Shown: positions 9,094 to 19,269 of the stretch, one piece after another
Layout of the letters: each line of letters starts with the position of its first letter
Numbering within the stretch: the first letter of the stretch is position 1
Assembly: GCA_002989075.1 (NCBI GenBank)
Contig: PSQN01000005.1
Span: 1,054,001 to 1,118,000, forward strand
Length of the DNA stretch: 64,000 nucleotides
Source: Arthonia radiata
Lineage: Eukaryota > Ascomycota > Arthoniomycetes > Arthoniales > Arthoniaceae
Reading direction: 5' to 3'
The notes under the pieces: generated by a model
What the model was told of the DNA's origin: nothing
Seen by the model: the letters and a program-made list of their open reading frames with translations, nothing else
Databases searched by the model: none
Translations under genes and position numbers: made by a program

Positions 9094-12000
9094 ATGGCGG
9101 ACGCGTTTGGCCTGGCCATGCAGATTGTGGATATCACGATCAAAATCGTGCATTACGTTCAAGATACGAAGAACGCACTTACCGAAATAGCAAGCTTTGC
9201 GGAGGTAGCCTCGTATGCTACTGGTGTTGTGCAGTCACTAAGATGTGTGGGCGAGAAGGCTCCAGAAGGGACAGCGTGCAGGAACGACATCAAAAGCCTC
9301 TTCGAGGGGAACGGTATCGGCAAAAAGTACTACGATCTCCTGAAAGAATTTCAGAAAGGCCTTGAGCCCGTGCAGAAAGAGCACAAGTTCGCAATCATGG
9401 CTAAGGCGGAGGAAAAGAGTCAGCGATGGAAATGGTCATTCAAGAAGGACGACACCGAGAAGCTGATGAGACGGCTACAGGAGTATCAGAACCTCTTGAT
9501 CTCCAGCCAACAGAACATTCTTATTGCTATGATGAATAGCTCAGATGCTGCAACTGTGAGTTATTATCGCATTTGCTTTATGGAGTTCCTGCTATGTCGC
9601 CAGAGTCGGGTTTCACTTATACTCCGTGATTGAGCATCCGACGACCTGACTGACACATGACGACCCAGGCAGCATCGCTAACGCGTATTGAAGCGAACAT
9701 AACGCGCGCTAAGGGACTTCTGGAAAGTAGTGCATTCAGAAACGCTTGCGACGAGCTGTCTGTCGTAGATGTCAGTGCTCGGGTCCGCTACAATGTGGAG
9801 CAGGCTCGAGGCAGCCGACCAAGATGGGTGCTCGAGGCTGCAGAGATGAAAGCTTGGGCGGCTAATGGCCGACAAGACGGAGAAAGCATTTCAAAGAGGG
9901 TTCTTTGGGCGTCTGGCGATTCTGGCACAGGGAAGAGCACCATAGCAGCGGTAGTCATCGACAACGTGTCAAGCAGGACTCGTGGAGACAGCGCCGTCAT
10001 CTCGTTCTTCTGCGTCCTGCTCGAAGGCAAGTCTCGCACAGCCGACACCATCATGAGATCGCTTGCTCGCCAGCTACTTGAGCAGCTGGTGACGAAGGAT
10101 GAGTCGAGCCTCGATGCTGCCCTCGAAAGTCTCAACAATGAGTATGCCAACTCAAAGCTGATCAAAGATCAAGAAGAGGGCTTGTTAGGCCACGAGACGG
10201 ACGAAGGAGCATCTGAGTCCTCGTTGAAAGAGCTGAGAAGTTCTCACTTGCTGAATACGCAGGACTATGTATATTTCATTCATCACCTCCTCCATGAAGT
10301 TCCCGTCACTCAAGTCGTCGAGATACTGCTTGCAGAGTTCCAGTCGACCTACTGCATACTGGGTAAGTCAAGTCATGTGGACGTCGATTGCTAAGTTGTG
10401 CAAAATATCAACGAGGCATGCGTTATCTATTTCACTCGCTAACCCAGAATCATCGGTAGATGCGCTTGATGAGCTGTGGAACGACAAGGAAGACAGAGAA
10501 CAGCTAGACGAGCTGATGATCCGACTTGAAGAGCTGGCTCAGAGGGTACCTTCTCTGAAGCTTGTCATCTTCTCTCAGAAGAAGATATCTGCATGCTTTA
10601 GCGAACCAAGGTATGATCCGGCGACACAAGAGTCTGTTCCAGAGATCGTTACAGCTAATGCAAAACACTCAGCGCTTTCGCGACTGTCACTCGCATGGAC
10701 ATTGCCGCGAAGGAGGACAACATTATGCAGTACGCTCTGCTACGTATGAAGACCAAACAAAGGAGCCGCCGTCAGGTGTTGTCACAGCTCAGCGAGGACG
10801 AACAGCGCGCAATCGCTCTCAAGGTAGCGAACAAGAGCGATGGCCAATTTCTCAATGCTGTTCGCCATATGGCTGCCATCACCGGGCGCAGTCGCCTTTC
10901 CGAAGTCGACGAGTATCTTATGGACATGTCAAGCGATCTTGGTCAGAATGCCGATAAAGCTATATCTCGCATTCAAGAGCAAGACGAGTACGACCGGTTG
11001 CTGGGGATGCACGCCTTAATGTGGACTGTATGCAGCAAAAGACCACTGCGCATTAATGAACTGAAGCACGCACTGGCCATGTACTCCATGCGACTTGGAG
11101 GCGAGTTCGACCGACATGCGATTCCTGACGATGAAGCAATACTGGGATCTTGCGAAGTTTTGCTTGACTTGAACCGAGAGCTCGGCACGGTTGAGACTCA
11201 CCGCAGTCTGTACGACTACTTCTGCAACGACGATCGACAGAAGATCAAGGAGCACTTTCCAAACGCTGCCGAAGAGATGACGTCTATTTGTCTGAGCTAT
11301 CTGAGCTGTGCAACGTTTAGTCAGCCACATGGGGATTACGATCGTATGTCGAAAGAGATGCCGCTTGTGCAATATGCGGCCTTGTACTGGGGCGTGCATG
11401 TTAGAGAAGCGGGCGAAGATAACGTCACAAGCAAGGTCTTTGATCTATTTGGAAAGCCGGTGAACAGCTTGTGGGCTGGGTAAGTTGGCCCGCCAGCTTT
11501 TATTACACGTCACAGCGGCTTTTAGGCGTCGTGATGTTCTCCAAGCTACTGCAATAATTGACTGACCAGACATACTCAGATACTTTGCTTGGCAGCAAGC
11601 ATCTACCAAAGCTTTCGAATCTTTGGGACTACCATCGACGATGGGCTTTCAAGAGGCTGCTACGGAAGCTGCCCAGCTCAAAGTCGACTCACCCCGTTAC
11701 CAATCCTCATGTCTGCAGTTGGCAGCGTTTTTCGGACTCTACAACATCACTGAGACCCTTCTGCTGGAGCACTACATGAACGTTGACGCGGTTTACTATT
11801 ATCATCGTCAACGACCGCTGACTGCGGCCATATTCCGAGGCCATGCAGATACAACAAAGCTCCTGCTGCAGCAAGGCGCTGATGCGCATATGAGGTCCGC
11901 CAACTCTTGCACATATCTTCATCTAGCAGCTACGGTAGGCCATCCTGAAGTCATCCAGGCGCTGCTTGATCATCGTGGCGACCTTTTGAACATCGCGGAC

Positions 12001-13307
12001 GATCGGGGAAAGACGCCCCTGTTTCTGGCTGCAGAAGGAGGCCAAGAAGCTGCCGTCCGAGTGCTGTTGAATAACAAGGCGGATGCAACGTTGTCAGACA
12101 AAGGCAAGCGGCCAGCGTTGCACCGCGCCATCAGAGCTGGCAACGATCGAGTAGTGCAGGCGTTTCGAGACATACTCGGACCGGAAGCGCTGGAGATTAG
12201 GAACCCAGACTGGGTAAGTCAACAAGTGCCAAGTCTCCATGTGAACACACGTTCATTGATAACTCACAGGACGATACCGCGCTCAATCAAGCGGCTGTAG
12301 GAAATATTTTGAGTGCAGCGGAGCTCCTCATAAAGCTCGGGGTGGACCTCGAATCGCGGCAGAAACAAGGAAAGACCTCAGTCCACCTAGCTACAGAATG
12401 GGGCAGCTATGACGTCTTGAACCTTCTGTTGCGTAAGGGAGCCAAAGCATTCGATCGCACTAGCCAGAATCAGGAGACTCCGTTGCTTCTGGCCGTGTCT
12501 CGAGGCCACTTTGACAATCTCCGCCTCCTCTTGTCTTACGAGGAAGTGAGTACCACAGCGTACTCTGACATCATGTTTTCTTATTAGCTGACCACGATGT
12601 GCGCAGGCCAGGGCACAGGAGTGCCTCAACGCTCAAAACATCTACGGCGATACGCCCGTTTGGCTAGCAGGTGAACAGCCCCATCCCACTTTGAGCGCAT
12701 TGGACTGGACTAACGCGGAGCTCTTGCAGCACAACATGGAAAGTTCAACTTCCTGCGACTTCTCCTCGATTACGACCCCGACATCACCATTCCAAATAAT
12801 CGTGGCGATACGGTGCTCCACTCAGCGATGCGTCGACAAATGCCCGAAATGCTACAGTTTCTCCTCGGTCTCGAGCGCGCAAGACAGCCCGATATGCTCA
12901 ACAGCCGCAATCAAGCAGGGGAGACCCCCCTTTTCTGCGCCGTCAATGTGAAGTGCTTTGACGGCGTAAGAATGCTGCTCGACGTGGGTGCGGATATCTC
13001 CATCGTCAACCACAAGTACTTCGATACGCCCATCATTCATGCTGTGGAGAACAACACGCCGGCGAACGTCCTGGATGAGTTTCTGGGACACCCGAATGTC
13101 AAGCGTGAGCATTTGGATCATGAAAATTGGTACAAAGATACAGCGCTGTCGCTCGCGATCAGAGACAAGAAGCTGGATCGTGTGAAGGTCTTGCGAGCTC
13201 ATGGAGCTAGTACTGATAATGTGAACAAGGACGGCAGGAGCATCAGGCAGAGGGCGGAAGATTGGGGAAATGCGGAGGCGTTGAAGGTGCTCGGGTTCAC
13301 GAAGTGA
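9094..13307 (+). CDS. NACHT-ankyrin NOD-like receptor (fungal NLR)
   Basis: Eight exons (9094-9555, 9669-10362, 10460-10610, 10673-11479, 11580-12213, 12270-12545, 12607-12670, 12730-13307) join in frame to 1,221 residues. The N-terminal about 150 residues form a helical effector-like domain of the kind in fungal STAND proteins. A P-loop (GDSGTGKST) lies at about 237-245. Choosing the acceptor at 10459 rather than 10447 restores a proper Walker B (CILDALDEL, about 382-390). A winged-helix-like region follows, then about 12 ankyrin repeats from about 730 to the end. Proteins of this build are signal-sensing switches in heterokaryon incompatibility and fungal innate immunity; sensing through the ankyrin tail is inferred. 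The gene looks intact. The effector type (HeLo-like or other) cannot be settled by eye. Confidence 0.9.
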
Positions 13308-13552
13308 AAAGACAGCTACATAGGGGTACATAGTCGGGGATCAATCTCGATGATGCACACGGAGCATATATAGGAAGTCGGCGTATTGATGGCCGGCTAT
13401 TGATGTTGTTTGGTAGGCGACGCCTGTCGATCGCTTAGGATAAGCATCTGTCCAAGTCTGTGTGAGAGCTCCATCTGAGGCCATTGCGTCGCCCTCGGTG
13501 GCTGGTAATCCGTCCTGACTTGCATTGTGGGGACTGCAGGTGTGTATGATGG
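13308..13552. other. NLR 3' flank up to the MITE
   Basis: About 245 bp with nothing recognised; probably the NLR 3' UTR. Confidence 0.4.
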
Positions 13553-13557
13553 AAAGG

Positions 13558-14007
13558 CACGCGGGTGACAAAATAAAGGATACACCAAGCTGACCCCGCC
13601 CACTTCACCAAAAAAGGCGATTCTGCTACCCCCATAGCGCACGTTACAGTAGGCTAGAAAATATAAAATCAAAACAGTATACTCTAGAAGAAGCGCGCTA
13701 TTTATTTATATAAAAATTACTATTAGATTGTCGTATTTAGGGTATATCTAAGTAAATGTAGTAGAGAGGGTAGGGTAGCACAAGCATGTTTGGCGGAGAG
13801 CGGACGCTTCTATTAACAATATCTTTATTGAGAGAGAATTTATTTACAAAAATTATATAGAAGTTATTGACTAACTCTAGCGACTAATATATATACTTTT
13901 GCGTACAAAATTGAGCGTTATTGGGGGTGCTAGGAGCGCTCAAAGTCGGCAATTTTGGTGGAGATCGGATATTTGTTTGGTGTCTCCTTATTTTTGTCAC
14001 ACGCGTG
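13558..14007. mobile_element. MITE-like DNA transposon remnant, 450 bp
   Basis: The two ends are inverted copies of each other over about 80 bp. Both read inward as CACGCG(G/T)GTGACAAAA, then a TAAGGA/TACACCAA-like block, then CACCAAAA and GCCGA/GGCGA. The pentamer AAAGG flanks both sides (13553-13557 and 14008-14012) as a target-site duplication. The interior (about 13640-13920) is conspicuously AT-rich, with many TA steps and no open frame, so it is non-autonomous or decayed. The AT skew fits repeat-induced point mutation, inferred only from composition. The superfamily is not clear from a 5 bp duplication. Confidence 0.82.
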
Positions 14008-14131
14008 AAAGGGTCAAAAAGACGGGAAGAGCGTGCAGCCCTAACCCTAAGGCTAGAGCTTTCATCTCAATGCGCTCGACCTCCATCTTCGACTCGTCAC
14101 AGTCTTTCCATATATCCGCACGCCTGCCATC

Positions 14132-15145
14132 ATGGCAACCCTCCAGACACCCGTCAGACCTTTCACGCGCGTCCTCAATCAGCGCTGCCCAGGCTGTGGC
14201 TATCCATCACCTCTTCTCCCCTACCGCGCAGCAACTCTATCCCTTCAACACCAGCAACAGCGAACAGCAACCCACAGCGCAAACGCAGCCAAGTACAAAC
14301 GCGCCGACGCAAAGAAAGCCACGCGCAAGAAGAAAAAAGGCAATACCGCATTCAAATTACCCGATCTAAAGATCGCGGAGCAGTTCAGCCTCTGCGACGC
14401 AATGCGGTACGCCGCCCCTCCCTTTCTCATTCCCATTCCCGCTCCCCACCCAAACAATCCACCACCTCTATAACAAGCCACTAACGCAACCAGCTACATC
14501 CGCGCCTTCGAAGTCGGGCGCCCCCCCACGTCCCCCAAATACGAACTCGCCATCCGCTTCCGCACCCTCAAAAACGGCCCCGTCGTGCGCAACCGCCTGC
14601 GCCTGCCCCACCCCGTCGACACCAGCACGCGCATCTGCGTGATCTGTCCCCCCGGCTCTCGACACGCGAAAGCGGCCTTGGACGCGGGCGCCGCACTCGT
14701 AGGCGAAGACGAGATCTTCACCAAGATAAAAGAAGGGATCATAGAATTCGATCGGTGTATCGCGCACCAGGACTCCGTGATGGCTTTGAACAAAGCGGGA
14801 CTGGGCAGGATTTTAGGGCCAAGGGGGTTAATGCCCAGTGCGAAGACAGGGACGGTGGTTAAGGACGTGGGGACCGCGTGCAGGGACTTGGTGGGCGGGA
14901 GCGAGTACAGGGAGCGAGACGGGGTGGTGCGGATGGCGGTGGGGCATCTGGGGTTCGGGCCGGAGATGATGCAGAAGAATATCCGGGCGTTTATGGAGAG
15001 CGTGAAGAGGGATTGTGCGAGCGTGGGGGAGCGGGTGTTGAAGGAGGTGCATGAGGTTGTGTTGAGTAGTACGGTTGCGCCGGGGTTTAGTTTGACGGGG
15101 GAGTTTAGGGGGCGGGGGACGGAGCCGGGGGTGCTTGTTGGGTGA
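14132..15145 (+). CDS. MRPL1: Mitochondrial ribosomal protein uL1m
   Basis: Exons 14132-14406 and 14494-15145 join over an 87-nt intron (GTACGC donor, CTAAC branch at 14481, CAG acceptor) to give 308 residues. The L1 signature lies at about residues 195-220 (GLGRILGPRGLMPSAKTGTV), with the L1 fold running to the C-terminus. The first 60 residues carry Arg, Ser and Thr without acidic residues and fit a mitochondrial targeting peptide; a KKATRKKKKG basic stretch follows. The mature protein is the L1-stalk protein of the mitoribosome large subunit, helping tRNA leave the E site. The start ATG is in a CATC-ATGG context. It lies 124 bp downstream of the MITE, so its promoter may overlap that insertion. 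Confidence 0.93.
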
Positions 15146-15726
15146 GGGGGTTTGGGGGGTGTGGGGTGGAGTGTGTGGGGTGTAGAAGGTGTGGGTTGTG
15201 TAGGGAAGCATTGGTGTGAACTTGTGTACAGAATCCTATGATTCTTACCAAAACATGACTATGGCCACAACCATGATTCTGCTACGTTGTAAATCTAGGA
15301 GCACATCTTGCACGGTCACATGGAGACGCGAGAAGCGCTACAACCGGAACATCAGTGCTCGTTATTGACAAAATAGTAAACACGAAGACGGCCGCCGCTG
15401 ATCTCTCTCCAATCCGCAGTAGATTTCTCAGCTCACTAAAGCTTGACCGCAGTCCTGCTTGTCTGCTACTGATACACACGAAAAGCGTACCGTGTCCTAA
15501 CCCGCTCATCTTACAGATCTCGCACTGGGTGCCCTGAAGTTTGTTGTTGGAAATTCAGAGGTATGCTGACCCGTATCCAATCGCCTTTCAGGTCCTCGCA
15601 ACGTGTGCTTGAAAGTTGCTGAGGAGCGGGTCGTACCATGAGCGCAAATGCTGCAAAGACTCGGTGCTTGTCTTCCGAGTAATGACTGATTGTGCCGCCC
15701 CGCGTTCTCTCAAGTTTGTCGTCTTT
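15146..15726. other. Convergent 3' flanks, about 580 bp
   Basis: G/T-rich at 15146-15210, then unremarkable. It separates uL1m (plus) from the membrane protein (minus). No supported gene. Confidence 0.4.
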
Positions 15727-17010
15727 TCAGTGGAAGTGAGGCCAGTAAGACATCCTTCGGAAATCCTCATACACTCCTGATGGTGCCGAGCGAAGACTCA
15801 GGAAGCATTCAGTCAGGAGGTAGAGACGTGCAAGGGCGTACAGGGGGCCCACTATGAGCGGGATCGCAATCCGATATCCTTTCCAACGCGCGTCAAAGAT
15901 TTCACGCCCCACCCAGACTTTCCTCCACGGTCGATGAGTGCCCATGGACCGAGCGCTTTTGTGTGCTATTAGCCACGGCAAGGGTACCAGACCAGTAGCA
16001 ACAGCGCACCCACGCCACATCCATGCTTCAATACGCGTCGGGAATGGATATGACCACGCTGAACAGTGTAAAGCAGCAAAGAGAACAAACATGACCGCCC
16101 ACCAAAATCGGCCCCATATTCCGCAAGAGGTCGGAAGCACAGATTGGAAATTCACCTTATTATCGTTCCCTTTGATAAGACTTTTCAGGTTATCGCTGCA
16201 GTCCGGCAGGATTAGGGTACCTTTAAAAGGGCATCCGATGTTGTAAGGCTTTGAGTACCAGAAAAGGTAGGCAACCAACGCGTTCGCCACAAAGCCACGT
16301 GTCAGAACTTCCAATAGCGATACGTCGAGCCCTTGGATCAAACGTCCAATCACTTGAACCACAAGCCAGAGGGACTGGCAGCAAGTGACCACTTTGCTTA
16401 TCCCGTTGGCTTTGCTCTGTGCAGCCACTTCTTCGTCAGAAGGAAGCAATTTGTAGAGCTGTGAGTAAAGAGCGCTGACCTCCGCGCCATTCACGGGCTA
16501 GTAAACATCATCTAGCCATTCTTCCCGCCCCTGTGAGATGCCAAAAGCTTCGAGCTCCTTTCGGTCATCGTGCGCTTTTTCGAGTGCTTTCATCAAACCC
16601 CACACATTGAGCTCGTCACATAAGGGAAAAAGGTTGTCAGGCTCCACGTGGACTAACAGACCTCCACAAAAGATGAAAAACATGTTTTTGGTAGATACCT
16701 GCGCGTTCGAAAGCATCCGGTTGCAGTGCCGAGCTGTCTTACGAACGCTTAGCCATTCTCCAAGACTCTGACCAGACACGTACTTTGGAGCAAAGATGGC
16801 GATAGCTATCCAGCTGGTGTATCTTTGAAATGTTTGTGCAAGTGTGAGGGGCTCGCTTGCAGTATTGCCATGCAAAACCGTGAAGGTGCAAAGCACGATG
16901 ATCGCAAGACATTGCCAGATGATTTGAATGGTGCCACGGCCGCAGTTGGGCGAGGCGACAAACGCCACGGAAGAGCTGGTGGTATCTGAGGCCATGTTGC
17001 CTGTGTTCAT
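15727..17010 (-). CDS. Fungal multipass membrane protein, unknown function
   Basis: Two same-frame open segments, 17010-16498 and 16494-15727, are separated only by a TAG. A 48-nt GTTTAC...CACAG segment (16459-16506) spans the TAG, is a multiple of three and, if spliced, gives one protein of 411 residues. The build resembles a widespread fungal family of unknown function: an N-terminal W-Q-C-L-x-I-x-L-C-T-F-T-V-L-H helix, several more membrane helices, a conserved D-x-x-S-K-A-N-x-x-S-K middle block, and a C-terminus ending W-P-H-F-H. I count about 8 hydrophobic segments. The plasma membrane is a guess. The alternative is a pseudogene with one nonsense codon, because the donor is weak and the intron near the minimum size. 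Confidence 0.6.
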
Positions 17011-17436
17011 GTGTTATCTCAGGCACAGATCGTCTTCTAGAGGATTTGAACGCGCGCGGAGCGTGCTCACACTGTGTTCGTAAGGGATTCTGAATCGAAC
17101 AGCACAGAGAATCGTATCGAGCTTCAAATTCTCAAGCTCAAAGGAAAGAGGACACGATGAAGTACTCATACCCACCTGCTGCCCATCAGTCATTTGACCG
17201 AGCGGACCTTTGCCAGACTATGTGAGAGTGTTGGACATTGCGGGGTCTTCGGCATCACAAAGTGATACTGGTGCGCGTAGGAACCTATCAACACAAATGG
17301 CATGGCCGTACCACGCTCGTCATGCAGGCAGCCGATGCGTGTAGCGTAAGAATAGCCATTCTGTGCGGTCGTTATCAGCAGCATGGTGCACGGAATAAAA
17401 TTTTGACTGCATCCTCTCGACGGCTCGACTAGGACT
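17011..17436. other. Intergenic, about 425 bp
   Basis: Promoter side of the membrane protein and 3' flank of the next gene; nothing else seen. Confidence 0.4.
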
Positions 17437-18520
17437 TTAGCGCAGCGTTGAAATCTTGAACGCTTTGTGAGGTGTCACAGAAGACGTGACACCTGACATT
17501 TCGCAAGATTGATTTGCAGCCAGCTCGTGGGAGCGGGGCGGTCCGAGATCGTATGGTCGGCAAGACGGATGGAGCTCGTGAGGTGGTCCATTTTCTTGGA
17601 ATGTTGTCTCTGGTACTTCGGCACGCTTTCTGTATTTCTTCAGCATCGTCCAACAAATGTACAACCCTATAGCGAGGGCGAAAGCTCCAACGACGCTGCC
17701 AGCCACAATGTTGCCAACGCGTCTTGGGTCTGTAGATTGGTTTGGAATATTTGTAGAAGTACCGGTCGTGATATTGTTGTCGAAGCTGATCGTAGGTGCT
17801 GAGCTGATGAGACCTGCGGTAGAAGTGCTGGGGAAGGGGACGCGGACTTGGGTGACGGAGTAGATAGAAACCGATATCGGAGTGGAGCTGACGGTACTGA
17901 TGTATCGGAGCTGGGAGTGCTCGACTCTGTGGTGGGCCCTGCTGGCGTACGAAACTGGAAAATGTTGTACTTCGTCTGTACTGTTCCACATCCTACAGAA
18001 GAAAGATTTCTTTGAGCCGCACTCCAATTTTCTGTGATGCAGCTGGGTCTAGTCGGGTTACTGCTGTTTTGCTTCAGCCATTCCAGGTCTCTATGCAGAT
18101 GCATTAATGCTAAACAGTGGCGACTTACCAGAGAAGTGTATCAGAACCACAGTCTTGACTACTGCAGAGGTCAGTAGCTGTACTGTCCAGACATGTCGTT
18201 GCTATGATGCAGCTTGACGCAGAGAAACCCAGAGAGTCAGTCGAGCAGCAAGTGTAGTAGCCATTGCTGGCGAAGAGACTATAGCCGGCGTCGCACGAGT
18301 CTGGATTATCAGGGTCGCCGTCGAAGAAGCCGTAGGTATACCCTCCAGCGCGTTTGATCGGCTCTGTGGGAAGCGCAGGGGCCGCGGTGATGGTTGGCTT
18401 TGAGCTGTTTATGCTTTCGGATAGAGCATGGCTTGACGTTGCCTGCGGCTGGGATCGACCCAGACGAATAAAGAGAGCTAGAAAGGCCCAGGCAAAGGCA
18501 AGGACGTCGTACTTGTCCAT
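17437..18520 (-). CDS. Secreted/plasma-membrane Cys-rich single-TM protein
   Basis: Exon 1 (18520-18129) encodes a signal peptide (hydrophobic A-F-A-W-A-F-L-A-L-F-I core) and a Cys-rich ectodomain with about ten Cys. A 65-nt intron (18064-18128, GTAAGT donor) leads to a second segment with further Cys and a Ser/Thr-rich stalk. The last segment has one membrane helix (V-V-G-A-F-A-L-A-I-G-L-Y-I-C-W) followed by a K-K-Y-R-K-R stop-transfer and a short cytoplasmic tail. The frame must shift between these last two parts; a 44-nt GTTTCT...CCCCAG segment would do this, but that join is uncertain. The topology resembles Wsc/SKG6-like surface sensors. Function is not known. Confidence 0.6.
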
Positions 18521-19269
18521 GGTTCGAAAGACACAGCATGGACGCGCTGTAGCAGCATACCCAGGCTATAAGTCGCCTCATACTCTGGTATCTGCCTTAC
18601 ATGACTCCTTGGTTGAAAATCACCCATGCGCGTCGCCCGAAGCTCCAGCATCATCACCTCATTAGTGCACAGTATTGGCGAGCCTTGTCCTCCTTGCACG
18701 CTTTGCCAAAATGTCGGGCCCAGTAGAAGAGCAGCTTGTGCACGAATTGCAATACTGACATGCACGCAGAAATGCAGGGTCCATTAGGAGAGCATCAGAA
18801 GAGATACCTGAAACGCATCAACTCATGGCGGACCTTGCTCGTAGCTGGTCGCTGAGGAGCCATTGGCCACTGCTCGCTGCCTACCAGGCAATTGTTTCAA
18901 GGCTGCATAATGCAGAGCCACATTGAGTGCCTGCTAAAAACTGCTCAGCGAGGCCGATGAGGCAGATTTGGTCCGCGGCGGCAAGCAAGAAACAGGGGGG
19001 AGAAACAACACAGCACGGATGATCAACCATAATTGCGTCAGTCAATTGTCGAACGAGATTGTTCAAGTTTGACGATGTCGTCTCCTATTCCAAAGTAAGC
19101 ACGGTAGGAAATAGGCTAAGCAATCTCCCATCGGATAATATATTCCCCGAGCGCTGATTCGCCCGAGCCACTGAGGCCATCTATTTCTTCACTGCAACCA
19201 GTTTGTTGGCATCTGCGAATAAGAGTAAGGTGGAAATCCGTTATCCATTATCTATTATTGCAGTACAGT
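18521..19269. other. Intergenic between surface protein and NRPS 3' end
   Basis: About 750 bp with no supported gene. It contains the promoter of the surface protein and the NRPS 3' UTR. Confidence 0.4.

Noticed and set aside
10448-10459. Acceptor at 10447 for NLR intron 2
   Set aside because: In frame, but it inserts four residues that spoil the Walker B; 10459 gives a normal ILDALDE.
14039-14050. Two telomere-like units (CCCTAACCCTAA) just after the MITE
   Set aside because: Only two units; too short to call an interstitial telomere or a chromosome end.
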